Assembly (NCBI GenBank): GCA_934464775.1
Contig: CAKSKG010000002.1
Span: forward strand, 1 to 64,000
Direction: 5' to 3'
Origin: an uncultured Oscillospiraceae bacterium
Lineage (GTDB): Bacteria; Bacillota; Clostridia; Oscillospirales; Ruminococcaceae
DNA: 64,000 nucleotides
In this document: piece by piece, positions 15,806-24,961 of the stretch
Layout of the letters: each line of letters starts with the position of its first letter
How positions within the stretch are numbered: the stretch's first letter is position 1
The notes under the pieces: model-generated
What the model saw: only the letters and a program-made list of their open reading frames with translations
The model's database searches: none
Told to the model about the DNA's origin: nothing
Position numbers and translations under genes: made by a program

Positions 15806-16923
15806 AGTTGCTGACCCTTGTTATCATCGTGCTGATAATCTATCTCACCGAAAGCTTTCTTTATAAAAAATACGGACTGAAAGGCGTTGCATACAAGTGC
15901 CGCTTTTCCTGCGACGAAGCCTGCGAGGGAGACGAGATAGAGCTTATCGAGGAGATAACCAATGCAAAGTGTCTGCCGCTGCCGTGGGTAAAAGCGGAGC
16001 TTACCGCTCCCCTTGCGCTGGAATTCGGAGAGCTTCAGTCCTCGGTAACGGACACATCACGGTTCGTTTCCAGCTTTTTCGTTCTGAAAGGGTGCAGCAG
16101 GATAACACGCCGCTGGAAGCTGAAATGCCGCCGCAGAGGGATATACTCCATAAGTGCGGTGACGGTAGTGGGAGCAGATCTTTTCGGCACGATGAATTTT
16201 TCGCTGCCAATGGACAAAAGCTATTATTCCCACAGGCTGGTGATACTGCCGAAGCCTGCGGAAAATATCCCTGCATTTCCTGCGGACAATATGCTTACGG
16301 GAGAAAATACCGTTCCCATAAGTCTTATATCCGACCCGTTTTTCATCGGCGGAGTACGTCCCTATACCCTGTCCGACCCGATGCGAAGCATAAACTGGAA
16401 CGCCTCCGCAAAGGAGCAGCGGCTGATGTGCAGCACCTATGAATTCACCGAAAACCGCCGCACGCTGGTGATACTGAATATGCAGTCCAAAGAGAACGAG
16501 AACAAATCGGTATTCGATCCCGAGTCGGTGGAATACTGCATAAAAATATGCGCAGGCATTTTCATTGAAGCGGAAAATCGGAACTCGCCCTGCGCCTTTG
16601 CGGCAAACTGCAATATGGACGATTCTATGTGCTATATCCCCGACGGCTGCGGAAAAAGCCACACTTACAGGCTCATGTATGCTCTTGCGGGACTGCCGAT
16701 GGGCAATGCGGCAAGATTTGACGATTTCCTTTCCGCCTCCGATTTTATAGATGAATACAACGACATAGTAATAGTCTGCACCCACATCAGCGCAGGGACT
16801 GCACTGCTTTCCCGAGAACCGTCGGTGCGCATAATCGCCGTGACAGCCGAGGGCACGGACAGGCTTCCCCGTGAAGCGGAAGTAACGATAATAAAGCATT
16901 CGGAAAGGACGGACAGGTCATGA
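15802..16923 (+). CDS. DUF58 domain protein
   Basis: A 373 aa protein with one N-terminal membrane segment (LLTLVIIVLIIYLTESFLY), a beta-rich middle, and the DUF58 signature RPYTLSDPMRSINWNASAKEQRLMC around residues 190-215. This is followed by a von Willebrand A-like C-terminal half with LVILNMQSK and IVIVCTHISAGTALLSREP. It is the usual partner of MoxR. Start and stop overlap its neighbours by four bases on each side, so the three genes are translationally coupled. Confidence 0.9.
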   Translation: MKLLTLVIIVLIIYLTESFLYKKYGLKGVAYKCRFSCDEACEGDEIELIEEITNAKCLPLPWVKAELTAPLALEFGELQSSVTDTSRFVSSFFVLKGCSRITRRWKLKCRRRGIYSISAVTVVGADLFGTMNFSLPMDKSYYSHRLVILPKPAENIPAFPADNMLTGENTVPISLISDPFFIGGVRPYTLSDPMRSINWNASAKEQRLMCSTYEFTENRRTLVILNMQSKENENKSVFDPESVEYCIKICAGIFIEAENRNSPCAFAANCNMDDSMCYIPDGCGKSHTYRLMYALAGLPMGNAARFDDFLSASDFIDEYNDIVIVCTHISAGTALLSREPSVRIIAVTAEGTDRLPREAEVTIIKHSERTDRS

Positions 16924-18275
16924 AGCTTACAAGGATCCTTAAAATCGCCGCACCTGCCGCCGCCGTGCTGTGTCTTTATCCGCTGACCGCACTGTTCGGA
17001 GCCTTTGCCAACGTAACTCCCGTTCAGGGAATGATATTCACCCTTGTGACCGTGCTAACGGTATGGTATGCAATGGCGGCACGCCGCTGCTGCGAATACA
17101 TCGAGATACACAGCGAGCTTATCGGCAGGATAGTCCACATACTGCTGGGGGCAGTGCCCGTTATATTTGCATATATAATGATACACGGGCTTACGCAGGC
17201 GAAAAAGACGATAATTTTCTTTGCGGAGGCTGCGGTTATCGCCGCATATATTATCGGCAGCCGTGCGGTTTACAAAAGCTACCGAGAGATATTCCCCGCT
17301 CCGCTTTTTGCGGTGGAAGCCGCAGGAGATGTTATTTCCTACGGCGTGCTTGTCCTTGGGGACAGAAGCTGCAATGCGGATATGTTCTGCGTCACATTCG
17401 GGATAATAAGCGCAGTTTTCGTCTGCCTGTGCAGTCAGGGCAGCATTGACGCAAACATGGGCAGGATACGCCGAGGCAATGAATATCTTCCGCCGAAGAT
17501 CCGCAGCTACAGCATGAAGCTGCTGGGGATAGTCGGCATTTTCGCAGTGATACTGTATCTTCTGCGTGATGTTATCGTCGGCTTTATCAACATGGTATTC
17601 GGACTTTTCAAGCTCATTATCACAGGCATACTGCGTCTTTCGGAATGGTATGCATCACTGTTTGAAACTCCCGAGGACATGGGCAGCACTGCGGACGATG
17701 CTGCCGAAACTGCGATCGACGCAGCACCCAACGAGCTGCTGAATATGCTGATAAATATAGGGCTTGTTGTGATACTTGCCCTTATAATCTGGAAGTTCCG
17801 CGAGCAGATATACGACGGTTTCATGAGACTGTGCCGCAGTGTTTCACGGAAGCTGCGGGAGCTTATGAGCCGCAGGGCAGATAACGGGGATATGCCCGAG
17901 GAGGGCTATTCCGACGCAGCCGAATATTTTTCTCCCGCAGAACGTGAGAAAAAGGAAAAGTACATTCCCCCTGCCACCGCAAAAAAGTGGAAAAGCCGAT
18001 TCAGAAAATACCGCTCCATGAAAAGCGGAGAGGATAAGCTCCGCACAGGCTACGGCCTTGCCGCCGACGGACTGCGGCTCTGCGGAGAGGATATTCCCGA
18101 CAGTCTTACCGCCGAGGAGATCGGCAGCGTGATATCCGCATACAGCGAAAGCTATCCTCCCGTGTGCGCCGAATATGAGAATGTCCGATACGGACACGGC
18201 GCCACCGATGAGCTGAAAAGCTCGGAAAAGCTGCTGGAGGACATTTTATACGGCATATCGGAGAAGATGAAGTAA
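16920..18275 (+). CDS. Membrane protein with DUF4129-like C terminus
   Basis: A 451 aa protein. The first 200 residues hold about six membrane segments and another follows after residue 200 (KLLGIVGIFAVILYLL). A last segment near residue 280 (LLNMLINIGLVVILALIIWKF) leads to a cytoplasmic tail with repeated basic and acidic stretches. The tail ends with YGLAADGLRLCGEDIPDSLTAEEI and CAEYENVRYGHG, which resembles the DUF4129 domain found beside MoxR/DUF58. The transglutaminase domain often present in this position is absent. Confidence 0.75.
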   Translation: MKLTRILKIAAPAAAVLCLYPLTALFGAFANVTPVQGMIFTLVTVLTVWYAMAARRCCEYIEIHSELIGRIVHILLGAVPVIFAYIMIHGLTQAKKTIIFFAEAAVIAAYIIGSRAVYKSYREIFPAPLFAVEAAGDVISYGVLVLGDRSCNADMFCVTFGIISAVFVCLCSQGSIDANMGRIRRGNEYLPPKIRSYSMKLLGIVGIFAVILYLLRDVIVGFINMVFGLFKLIITGILRLSEWYASLFETPEDMGSTADDAAETAIDAAPNELLNMLINIGLVVILALIIWKFREQIYDGFMRLCRSVSRKLRELMSRRADNGDMPEEGYSDAAEYFSPAEREKKEKYIPPATAKKWKSRFRKYRSMKSGEDKLRTGYGLAADGLRLCGEDIPDSLTAEEIGSVISAYSESYPPVCAEYENVRYGHGATDELKSSEKLLEDILYGISEKMK

Positions 18276-18281
18276 TATTTA

Positions 18282-18442
18282 GAACCTGTCTTCATAAGAA
18301 ATGTATGCGGATTTTCGAGCATAATCTTGTTGCAGACAAGGCAAAAATCCGCAGGCGTGCTGCCGCACGGCAAGGATTTTTAACGCAGTATGCAGCAAAA
18401 TTTGCCGAAAAGACGTGTGCATATGCTTATGAAGACAGGTTC
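18282..18442. mobile_element. Miniature element B, copy 1 (161 bp)
   Basis: Perfect 17 bp inverted ends GAACCTGTCTTCATAAG/CTTATGAAGACAGGTTC flank an imperfectly palindromic centre. The copy is bordered by the direct repeat TTA at 18279-18281 and 18443-18445. It lies four bases after the stop of the DUF4129-like gene, before the operon terminator. It codes for nothing credible. Confidence 0.92.
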
Positions 18443-18451
18443 TTATAGCAT

Positions 18452-18483
18452 AAGCCCTGTTCGCAATGCGGACAGGGCTTTTT
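18452..18483 (+). terminator. Terminator of the moxR operon
   Basis: AAGCCCTGTTCGC/GCGGACAGGGCTT stem followed by T residues. Element B copy 1 is inside the transcript, between stop codon and terminator. Confidence 0.9.
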
Positions 18484-18490
18484 CCGTAAC

Positions 18491-18519
18491 TTGACTTTGC
18501 CGAAAAGGTGTGATATAAT
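18491..18519 (+). promoter_or_regulatory. Promoter of the 164 aa membrane protein
   Basis: TTGACT and TATAAT, 17 bp apart. The spacer holds TTTGCCGAAAAGG, also present in element B. Confidence 0.8.
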
Positions 18520-18572
18520 AATCAAGCGCAGTAAGCCTCAGCTTACTGTCGGGATTCAAGGAGGAATTTAAA

Positions 18573-19067
18573 ATGCTGATAGTTTTGCAGCTCGTATTGT
18601 ATTGTGTCTTATTTCTTGTGCCGATAAAATGTGCATTAAAGAACAACGGTATCAATTGCCTGTATTTTTATCCCAAGGAATACATAGAAGAGGCTCAGAG
18701 GCGTGGGATAATTGCCGATAAAGATGCCGTTATGCAAAAAGGAAAGCGCTTCATGGTGCCATTTTGCATCGCCATATTTGCTGTTCTTATAATAATCATT
18801 GCGGTATGGAACGGCGTAAAGGATTTTAAGACAGCATATATCCAGTCATATCTGTTTCTTGTGGTAATGAACTGGTTCGACGGCATTGTACTTGACAGAC
18901 TGTGGGTAGGACACAGCAAGGTATGGATCATCAAGGGCATGGAAGGCGTTACGTATATAAAATCATGGAAAAATGTGCTGGTAAAAAGAAGCCTTGCAAT
19001 GGTACTGTATCTGGTCGTCGCACTTGTGTCGGCAGGCATTGTTGTACTGATCGGCAAAATTTTCTGA
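18573..19067 (+). CDS. Hypothetical membrane protein, 164 aa
   Basis: Four hydrophobic segments are visible: residues 1-20, about 64-82 (PFCIAIFAVLIIIIAVW), about 90-108 and 140-162. The central sequence MNWFDGIVLDRLWVGHSKVWIIKGMEG is distinctive, but I cannot name a family. AAGGAGG lies upstream of the ATG. The gene has its own promoter and terminator. Confidence 0.8.
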   Translation: MLIVLQLVLYCVLFLVPIKCALKNNGINCLYFYPKEYIEEAQRRGIIADKDAVMQKGKRFMVPFCIAIFAVLIIIIAVWNGVKDFKTAYIQSYLFLVVMNWFDGIVLDRLWVGHSKVWIIKGMEGVTYIKSWKNVLVKRSLAMVLYLVVALVSAGIVVLIGKIF

Positions 19068-19104
19068 TAAATGCACCCATACAGATCATCAAACATTATT
19101 TCAA

Positions 19105-19133
19105 ACCGGCACCCGATATCGGGTGCCGGTTTT
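19105..19133 (+). terminator. Terminator after the 164 aa membrane protein
   Basis: CCGGCACCCGATATCGGGTG is part of a perfect palindromic stem (arms CCGGCACCCGAT/ATCGGGTGCCGG) followed by five T. Confidence 0.92.
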
Positions 19134-19135
19134 TA

Positions 19136-19798
19136 TCATTCCCACTTAAAATTCTCTTTGCCTGCGCCAAGCTCAAAGTGATATTTAACAATGCCGAGAT
19201 CAAGCTTTGTGTAAAATCCGCTGCCGCACACTGCACGGACGGTATTGTCCGACAGCAGCTCAAAGAAAAATTTCTGCTGATTTACGGCAGTCGGGGCAAG
19301 CAGTGCGGCTTCAACGCCTTTTTTGAACCATTGGGGCATTGCTTCCGAATAATTGCATACCTGCTCCGCAGGCTTGCTTTTATGCATAACTCCGCCTGTT
19401 TTTCCGTACCCGAGAGAGATAATGCAGAAGCATTTTTCGTCCTTTTGCATCACCGCTTTGCTTTTGCCGTGAGTAAGACCCACCCAGCAGGTGTTCAGTC
19501 CAAGCTCCTGCGCTTTCAGAACAAGCATTTCACCGCAGTATCCCATTGTTTCATCAAGCTCGGAGGACTTTTTGCCTATAAGCGCAATATAATTTTCAAC
19601 GCCGCTGAATTTGCCGTAATGCGCCATGAACGAATCAAAGCACTTAGGCTCATCGTAAAATATCTGTACATTCAGCTTCTTTTCACGGTTTATTTCCGAC
19701 GCCAGTGCATCAAGCTCACTGCGCTTTTCCGCTTCGATCGGTTTTGATGCATATTGACGCACACTGTGACGCTCTTTCATGATATCATATATTTCCAT
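19136..19798 (-). CDS. Nitroreductase family protein
   Basis: This 220 aa flavoprotein-like oxidoreductase begins MEIYDIMKERHSVRQYASKPI, the FMN-binding start of nitroreductases. The region LDETMGYCGEMLVLKAQELGLNTCWVGLT follows, with APTAVNQQKFFFEL near the C terminus. The order matches the putative TM-nitroreductase subgroup, in which this APxxxNxQ motif is late in the protein. Substrate unknown. It stands alone. Confidence 0.88.
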   Translation of the reverse strand: MEIYDIMKERHSVRQYASKPIEAEKRSELDALASEINREKKLNVQIFYDEPKCFDSFMAHYGKFSGVENYIALIGKKSSELDETMGYCGEMLVLKAQELGLNTCWVGLTHGKSKAVMQKDEKCFCIISLGYGKTGGVMHKSKPAEQVCNYSEAMPQWFKKGVEAALLAPTAVNQQKFFFELLSDNTVRAVCGSGFYTKLDLGIVKYHFELGAGKENFKWE

Positions 19799-19989
19799 AG
19801 CTGTTGTTCCTCCATATTGTTTTTCTTGACGGATACATTATAACATATTTGCTTGCTGAACGTCCATAGAAAAAGCCGAGCAAAAAATATTTTTCCGAAT
19901 GAAAATTATTTTGCTGTTTTAATATTACTTTAAGAAATGAGTGATATTATACAGTTAATGAAACAAGACAGCATTAAACAACTGAAAAA

Positions 19990-20029
19990 AACACAGCCGC
20001 ACGAAAATCATCCATGCGGCTGTGTTTTT
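19990..20029 (-). terminator. Terminator of the Cys-rich protein gene
   Basis: ACACAGCCGCA/TGCGGCTGTGT with T runs on both strands; placed five bases after the stop codon at 20035. It may act in both directions. Confidence 0.85.
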
Positions 20030-20034
20030 GTGTT

Positions 20035-20946
20035 TCAGAAAAGATCCAGCATACTGTCCAGATATATTTTTTCCCTAACATTGAGCCGATACTCGGGACG
20101 GGTTATGTAATACAGCAGAAATTCAAGGATAATTGCACTGCCCAGCCCTCTTCCTTCGATCTTGAAGTTTGAAAATCCCATAGGAAGATATACATTCAGG
20201 ATATCATCTGTTCCGATAAAGCTCGGATTCTTCATTGCCTTTGAGAAAAGATATCCGTCGGCGGCGTTGGGAGCGGTGCATATGTGGTCGGGACAGTTTT
20301 CGCCGAGATTTTTTCGGCTTACATTTTCATAGCATTTTTTCCTGTCTTTGCAGCCGATATAACAGCATTCGTTGCAGAGGAATTCCGTCTTGTTTTTCTG
20401 CTCCTCCGACAGCAGCTCCAGCTTGTCAAAGCATTTGTTAAGACGGAAATCGGGCACAACATAACGGAAATCACTGCGCATCGTTTCCTCCGAAAACTGC
20501 CTAAAATCCGTCAGAACTTTTGTGGTGGAAGAAACAAAATAAAAGTTGGGATAATTCCTTTTCAGATAGCCCAGCAGCAGCTCCGAATGAATGATAACGC
20601 CGTTCATCGGCTCTGTGTCCTTTGAAAACAGCTCGCATAGCGCATTGCATTTTCGGTCGGAAAGATGCTCCTCTTTAAGCAGCGAATTGCTGAAAGTCAG
20701 ACGTGCCTCGATATTATATTCATGCATAAGGGCAAGGACTTCATTCGGAGAATGGTCTCCGAAGCCCACACGTCCGCCGCCCCATATGCAGTCCGCAGGA
20801 GCGCCGTATATCGAACCAATTTCGCACCAATCGTAAAAATATTCCCTGTGCTCCCTGTACAGCGGAAGAAAAGCGCTGTACAGCTCATAAAATTCAAACA
20901 AGCCCGGCAGATGATAATATGCTGTGCTTTTCTCGGTATTTTTCAT
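20035..20946 (-). CDS. Uncharacterised Cys-rich protein, 303 aa
   Basis: The family is not certain. The first 190 residues look like part of a TIM barrel: GSIYGAPADCIWGGGRVGFGD, then NIEARLTFSNSLLKEEHL, then MNGVIIHSELLLGYLKRNYPNFYFVSSTTK. A cysteine cluster follows, with Cys in FLCNECCYIGCKDRKKCYEN and GENCPDHICTAPN, likely for metal or an iron-sulfur cluster. The layout recalls U32 peptidases and related hydroxylases, but the diagnostic U32 motif is not clear. No signal peptide or membrane segment. Monocistronic. Confidence 0.7.
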   Translation of the reverse strand: MKNTEKSTAYYHLPGLFEFYELYSAFLPLYREHREYFYDWCEIGSIYGAPADCIWGGGRVGFGDHSPNEVLALMHEYNIEARLTFSNSLLKEEHLSDRKCNALCELFSKDTEPMNGVIIHSELLLGYLKRNYPNFYFVSSTTKVLTDFRQFSEETMRSDFRYVVPDFRLNKCFDKLELLSEEQKNKTEFLCNECCYIGCKDRKKCYENVSRKNLGENCPDHICTAPNAADGYLFSKAMKNPSFIGTDDILNVYLPMGFSNFKIEGRGLGSAIILEFLLYYITRPEYRLNVREKIYLDSMLDLF

Positions 20947-20974
20947 GGGTATGCTTCACCTCGGTCATATAGAA

Positions 20975-21016
20975 AAGCACTGCTGTCCGACCCGATAAGG
21001 AAGAACGGCAGTGCTT
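20975..21016 (-). terminator. Terminator of the M23 peptidase gene
   Basis: AAGCACTGC/GCAGTGCTT stem followed by TTTTC on the minus strand, 24 bases after the stop codon. Confidence 0.75.
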
Positions 21017-21039
21017 GGAAAACGATCAGATCTTATCTG

Positions 21040-22737
21040 TTACTGTGAAACAAATTCGGCAGGGTCATAATATACGCCGTCACGGCGGACCTCAAAGTGC
21101 AGGTGATTTCCCGTGGAATCGCCTGTTGTGCCAACATAGCCTATCAGCTGACCTGCCTTTACCTTGTCGCCCACCTCGCAGGCAGTTTCGCTCTGATGCG
21201 CATAGTAGGTGATGTTTCCGTCGTCGTTCTGGATAATGACGCAGTTTCCGTAGCCGCCGTTCCAGCCCGAACCAACATCGGTGACGGTTCCGTCCGCAGC
21301 CGCATAGATAGGTGTTCCAAGAGGTGCCGCAATGTCAAGTCCCTTGTGGTTTCGGTCGCCGCCGAATCCGCTGGAGATGTATCCGCCGTCAACGGGCCAG
21401 AAATAATCTCCCGTGCCTGCATATGTGCCTTCGGGTATCTTTGTTCCGATGCGGACAACTCTTGTCTGAGGCTGAACAACGGTCTTTTTGGAGGTTATCT
21501 TCTGGCTTACCGCCTTTCCGCTGAGTGAGCCGTCCTCATTGTGAACAAGCTCATAGGTGCGCATGGCTGTTACCTCTTCCGTTCCCATTGCTCCCTCGCT
21601 GTCGATCTGTTCCGTTCCTCTGTCTATTGTATCGTCCTCGGTCTCGATGACCTCAAAGTCGATATCACGTTCAAATGTGACTTCGTGACGGTACTTGACC
21701 GTAAGGAATGAGCTTTGCTGCTGAAGTTCGATCACGGTTCCGACTCTGATATTGTCGCCGAGGCTGACCACCTTGCCGTTATAGGTTGCGGAGCATTCCA
21801 TAAGCTCGTTCACGGTCATGTTCTGCTCCTCGGCTATCTTCCAGAGGGTATCACCCTGTGCAACTTCATAATAAAGCGGCTCGGATTCATCGCCTGTGAT
21901 GATGTCGATTATCTTCTGCTGGTCAACAACAGCCATTTTATTTATTTCATAAGGCGTATCGTAAACAATGTCCTTGCTGAAAAACACATCGTCCTCGGTA
22001 ACGCCGTCTATGGAAAGGCATGGCTTTTTCAGCTCTTCAAGAGCTTCTTCGATCTTATCATAGCTGTCAACAAAGCCCAGCACCTTTTTGTCTGCTGTTA
22101 TCATGTACGCCTGAGTCAGATCTCCGTTGTTCTGTATGGGTATCTCGGGAAGATCCTCGGGCATAACAAGCTCTTCCTCGGCAGCTTCGTTTTCGGCTTC
22201 GGGATAAAGCCGTGCTATGCTATCCTCCATTTTTGCCGCCAGCAGTTCATCGTCAATAACATCATCATTGGACGATACTTGCTTTACAGTGAGCCTTGCG
22301 GTGCTGTAATAGCTGCCGTCGGTTTGATAGTTTCCTATCACCTCGGAAACGGACTTCTGTGCGCTGCCGTATACGCTGTCTGCGGAAACTATTCCAAGCT
22401 CCTCGCCGCCGACCTCGATCTCAACGCCGTATTCGGCGGTAAGTCCTGTATATACGACCACCGCCAGCACAGCCGCCGATGCGATCGGGAATGCGATATT
22501 GAATATCGCCGCACCCTTTGAAACAGGCTCTGCATTCGCTTTCGGTCTGACTTTTTTTAGCAGCCTGCGTCTGCTGTCAAATCTCTGCTTTATATAATTT
22601 TTTACGGTGTGCCTGAAAAAATAAATTATCCGCCACACCAGATGTTCCGCAGTATGTACGGTATGAGCGCCTATTTTGGTAAGAAAACGTTCTGCCGCAT
22701 ATCTGAAACCGCTCCTTTTAGAGCTGCGGTTATCCAT
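21040..22737 (-). CDS. LysM/G5/M23 cell-wall peptidase
   Basis: This 565 aa protein should act in the cell wall. A basic cytoplasmic N terminus leads to a membrane anchor at about residues 75-99. Then come a linker, a LysM domain (YYEVAQGDTLWKIAEEQNMTV, about 288-338), a G5 domain (about 345-430) and a C-terminal M23 metallopeptidase. The zinc motifs are complete: HKGLD (HxxxD) and HLHFE (HxH), with YAAADGTVTDVG between. M23 enzymes cut peptide cross-bridges; in Clostridia such proteins often act in sporulation or division. AAGGAG precedes the ATG. Confidence 0.92.
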   Translation of the reverse strand: MDNRSSKRSGFRYAAERFLTKIGAHTVHTAEHLVWRIIYFFRHTVKNYIKQRFDSRRRLLKKVRPKANAEPVSKGAAIFNIAFPIASAAVLAVVVYTGLTAEYGVEIEVGGEELGIVSADSVYGSAQKSVSEVIGNYQTDGSYYSTARLTVKQVSSNDDVIDDELLAAKMEDSIARLYPEAENEAAEEELVMPEDLPEIPIQNNGDLTQAYMITADKKVLGFVDSYDKIEEALEELKKPCLSIDGVTEDDVFFSKDIVYDTPYEINKMAVVDQQKIIDIITGDESEPLYYEVAQGDTLWKIAEEQNMTVNELMECSATYNGKVVSLGDNIRVGTVIELQQQSSFLTVKYRHEVTFERDIDFEVIETEDDTIDRGTEQIDSEGAMGTEEVTAMRTYELVHNEDGSLSGKAVSQKITSKKTVVQPQTRVVRIGTKIPEGTYAGTGDYFWPVDGGYISSGFGGDRNHKGLDIAAPLGTPIYAAADGTVTDVGSGWNGGYGNCVIIQNDDGNITYYAHQSETACEVGDKVKAGQLIGYVGTTGDSTGNHLHFEVRRDGVYYDPAEFVSQ

Positions 22738-22806
22738 TTATATTCTCCTTGCATTTATCTATTTTCGGTTACATATCGGTTACACTTCTTTGCCGACTAA
22801 TTTATT

Positions 22807-22835
22807 ATTATATCTCTTTTCACCGAAAAAATCAA
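22807..22835 (-). promoter_or_regulatory. Promoter of the M23 peptidase gene
   Basis: Minus-strand TTGATT and TATAAT, 17 bp apart. The leader contains a direct repeat of TCGGTTACA at 22767-22790. Confidence 0.7.
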
Positions 22836-22931
22836 CCCGTTTAATATTAATTTTTAAAATACGAAGGCTGTTTTTAAGCTGTAAATATATAACAGCCATT
22901 GTCTCCCGTATCTGTTACATAATGCAGGCAC

Positions 22932-22970
22932 AAAAACAGCCGTCCGTACCGATCATGCACAGGCGGCTGT
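22932..22970 (-). terminator. Terminator of the hybrid kinase gene
   Basis: ACAGCCG/CGGCTGT stem with TTTTTG following on the minus strand, just after the stop at 22983. Confidence 0.7.
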
Positions 22971-22982
22971 CCGCATTTATTT

Positions 22983-24890
22983 TTACCTGTTGAGCTGAGC
23001 AAGTATCGCAGGGACAACAACATTCATATCAATAGGCTTTGCAATATGATCGTTCATTCCTGCCTGAAGCGCCCTTTCCCTGTCCTCGGAAAAAGCGTTG
23101 GCAGTCATTGCTATGATAGGAATGTCCGATTTTCTTCTGTTGTCCATGCGCCGTATATTTGCGGCAGTGTCATAGCCGTTCATAATGGGCATCTGAACGT
23201 CCATAAGAATAAGGTCATAATATCCGTCGGGTGACTTTTCCAGCATTTCAATGCATTCAACACCGTCAGACGCACGTTCTACTTCAAGACCCTCTTCCGT
23301 AAGAAGCTCGGTCGCGATCTCCGCATTAAGGTCATTATCCTCTGTCAGCAATATGCGCTTTCCGACCAAAGCGCCCTTGTCGATAACAGTATCGGCATCG
23401 GCACGCTTTGCCTGCGCTTCTTCCTTTGAAGATATCCTGCACGGAATGGAAACGGTAAAAGTCGAACCAACTCCTATCCTGCTCTGCACGGTTATTTTTC
23501 CGCCCATAAGATCAACCAGTCTTTTGACGATACCCATGCCAAGACCTGCTCCGTCAACACCGCTTACCGTTGAGGAACGCTCTCTTGCAAACTCCTCAAA
23601 GATGTGCTGTTGGAACTCCTCCGACATTCCGATACCTGTATCGACAACCGACACAACAGTATTGCACCAGCCGTCGTCTTTTTTCTCCTGCCTTACGGAG
23701 ACCTCTATGCTGCCGCCGTTTCCCGTGTACTTTACGGCGTTGCTGAGAATATTCATCACTATCTCGGACAAATGCACCGAATCAACATAAACATAAGGCT
23801 CGGGCAGATCCTGCTTATAAGCAATAGTCTGATTTTTCTTTTCCGCCGCATCACGGAACATTGATATGCATGACGAAACTGTATCTCCGATATTTTCTAT
23901 CGTTTCCTCGATAACCGCCTTGTTGTTCTCTATTCGTGCAAGATCAAGAACATTATTAAGCATGGAAAGCAGCTTTTGTCCGCAGCTGCTTATGTTATCC
24001 ATATACTCATTCAGCTTCTGCGGTTCATCAAGATGTCTTCTTGCAAGCTCAACATAGCCGATGATCGCATTCATCGGTGTTCGGATATCATGTGACATAT
24101 TGAAAAGAAATGCGGATTTTGCCCTGTTTGCGGAATATGCCGCCTCGGCAGCCTGCGCCAGTATTTCCTGCTGTTCGTCACGCATCTTGTTGTAACTGCG
24201 GAAATACATAAACATAAGCACGATTATTACCAGCACACAGGCAATTCCAACGCTGCCCACAATAACAGCAATATGGTTTCGTTCGCTTATGAACTCATAT
24301 GTCGGCTCCATGTCCATTTCAATGCACAAAGCACCGATCACTTCATCGGAGCCGTCATTTGTCCTTACAGGATAGCACGCCGTAAAAATATGTCCCCATG
24401 TGGTGTCAATTATTTCCTGAGAGTACACCGTCTCACCCGATAATGCGGTATCTATGTACGGTATCATCTCGTCTTCTATGTAAGTGCCGGGATATGCAAA
24501 ATCATCGGCATCGAGATCAAGTCCGTCTACAAGATAGATAAGTCTGCCGTCGCTGCCGCGTTTTGCCGTGTAAAAATATCGTGTGGAATTCATATTGCGT
24601 ATCTGATTGAGCCGGGTCTGGAGCGATTTATAAAGCTCCGTATCCATATCCTCAACAGAGTTTATGTCTGTGAAATCTTCTCTGGTAATAAATCCCGAAA
24701 CACCTTTCTGCATTGCATCGGTTCGGGCACTGTTCTGCGAAACGGCATTGTCAAGGATACTGTCTCCGTGCATCTTTTGCAGGATAAAAGTATATGCCGA
24801 AATAAACAAAATGCTCGCAAGAACAACAAAGACAAGGGTGTAAATGCTGTATCTCCCATGTTTTTTCTGTCTGCCGGAATTACCCTCCAT
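22983..24890 (-). CDS. Hybrid sensor histidine kinase/response regulator
   Basis: A 635 aa membrane kinase. Transmembrane segments at about 15-36 and 204-228 enclose an extracellular Cache-like sensor domain. Next come HisKA with the phospho-acceptor His in MSHDIRTPMNAI (about 267), an HATPase domain (NILSNAVKYTGNGG, DTGIGM, DGAGLGMGI) and a receiver domain with phospho-acceptor Asp in LILMDVQMPIMNG (about 562) and Lys in HIAKPID. GGAGGT fixes the start at 24890; upstream in-frame codons lie in repeat A. No output regulator is adjacent. Confidence 0.93.
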   Translation of the reverse strand: MEGNSGRQKKHGRYSIYTLVFVVLASILFISAYTFILQKMHGDSILDNAVSQNSARTDAMQKGVSGFITREDFTDINSVEDMDTELYKSLQTRLNQIRNMNSTRYFYTAKRGSDGRLIYLVDGLDLDADDFAYPGTYIEDEMIPYIDTALSGETVYSQEIIDTTWGHIFTACYPVRTNDGSDEVIGALCIEMDMEPTYEFISERNHIAVIVGSVGIACVLVIIVLMFMYFRSYNKMRDEQQEILAQAAEAAYSANRAKSAFLFNMSHDIRTPMNAIIGYVELARRHLDEPQKLNEYMDNISSCGQKLLSMLNNVLDLARIENNKAVIEETIENIGDTVSSCISMFRDAAEKKNQTIAYKQDLPEPYVYVDSVHLSEIVMNILSNAVKYTGNGGSIEVSVRQEKKDDGWCNTVVSVVDTGIGMSEEFQQHIFEEFARERSSTVSGVDGAGLGMGIVKRLVDLMGGKITVQSRIGVGSTFTVSIPCRISSKEEAQAKRADADTVIDKGALVGKRILLTEDNDLNAEIATELLTEEGLEVERASDGVECIEMLEKSPDGYYDLILMDVQMPIMNGYDTAANIRRMDNRRKSDIPIIAMTANAFSEDRERALQAGMNDHIAKPIDMNVVVPAILAQLNR

Positions 24891-24961
24891 ATTTCTACCT
24901 CCAACAGCACACATCAGCAAGCCAATTATTGCCGGGCTGTTCTGCACACTTACTTTTTTAT

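Noticed and set aside
18282..18373. A reading frame MPCGSTPADFCLVCNKIM present in all three copies of element B
   Set aside because: The frame is shared only because the copies are nearly identical; it has no ribosome site and its continuation differs at each location. It is not evidence for a peptide.
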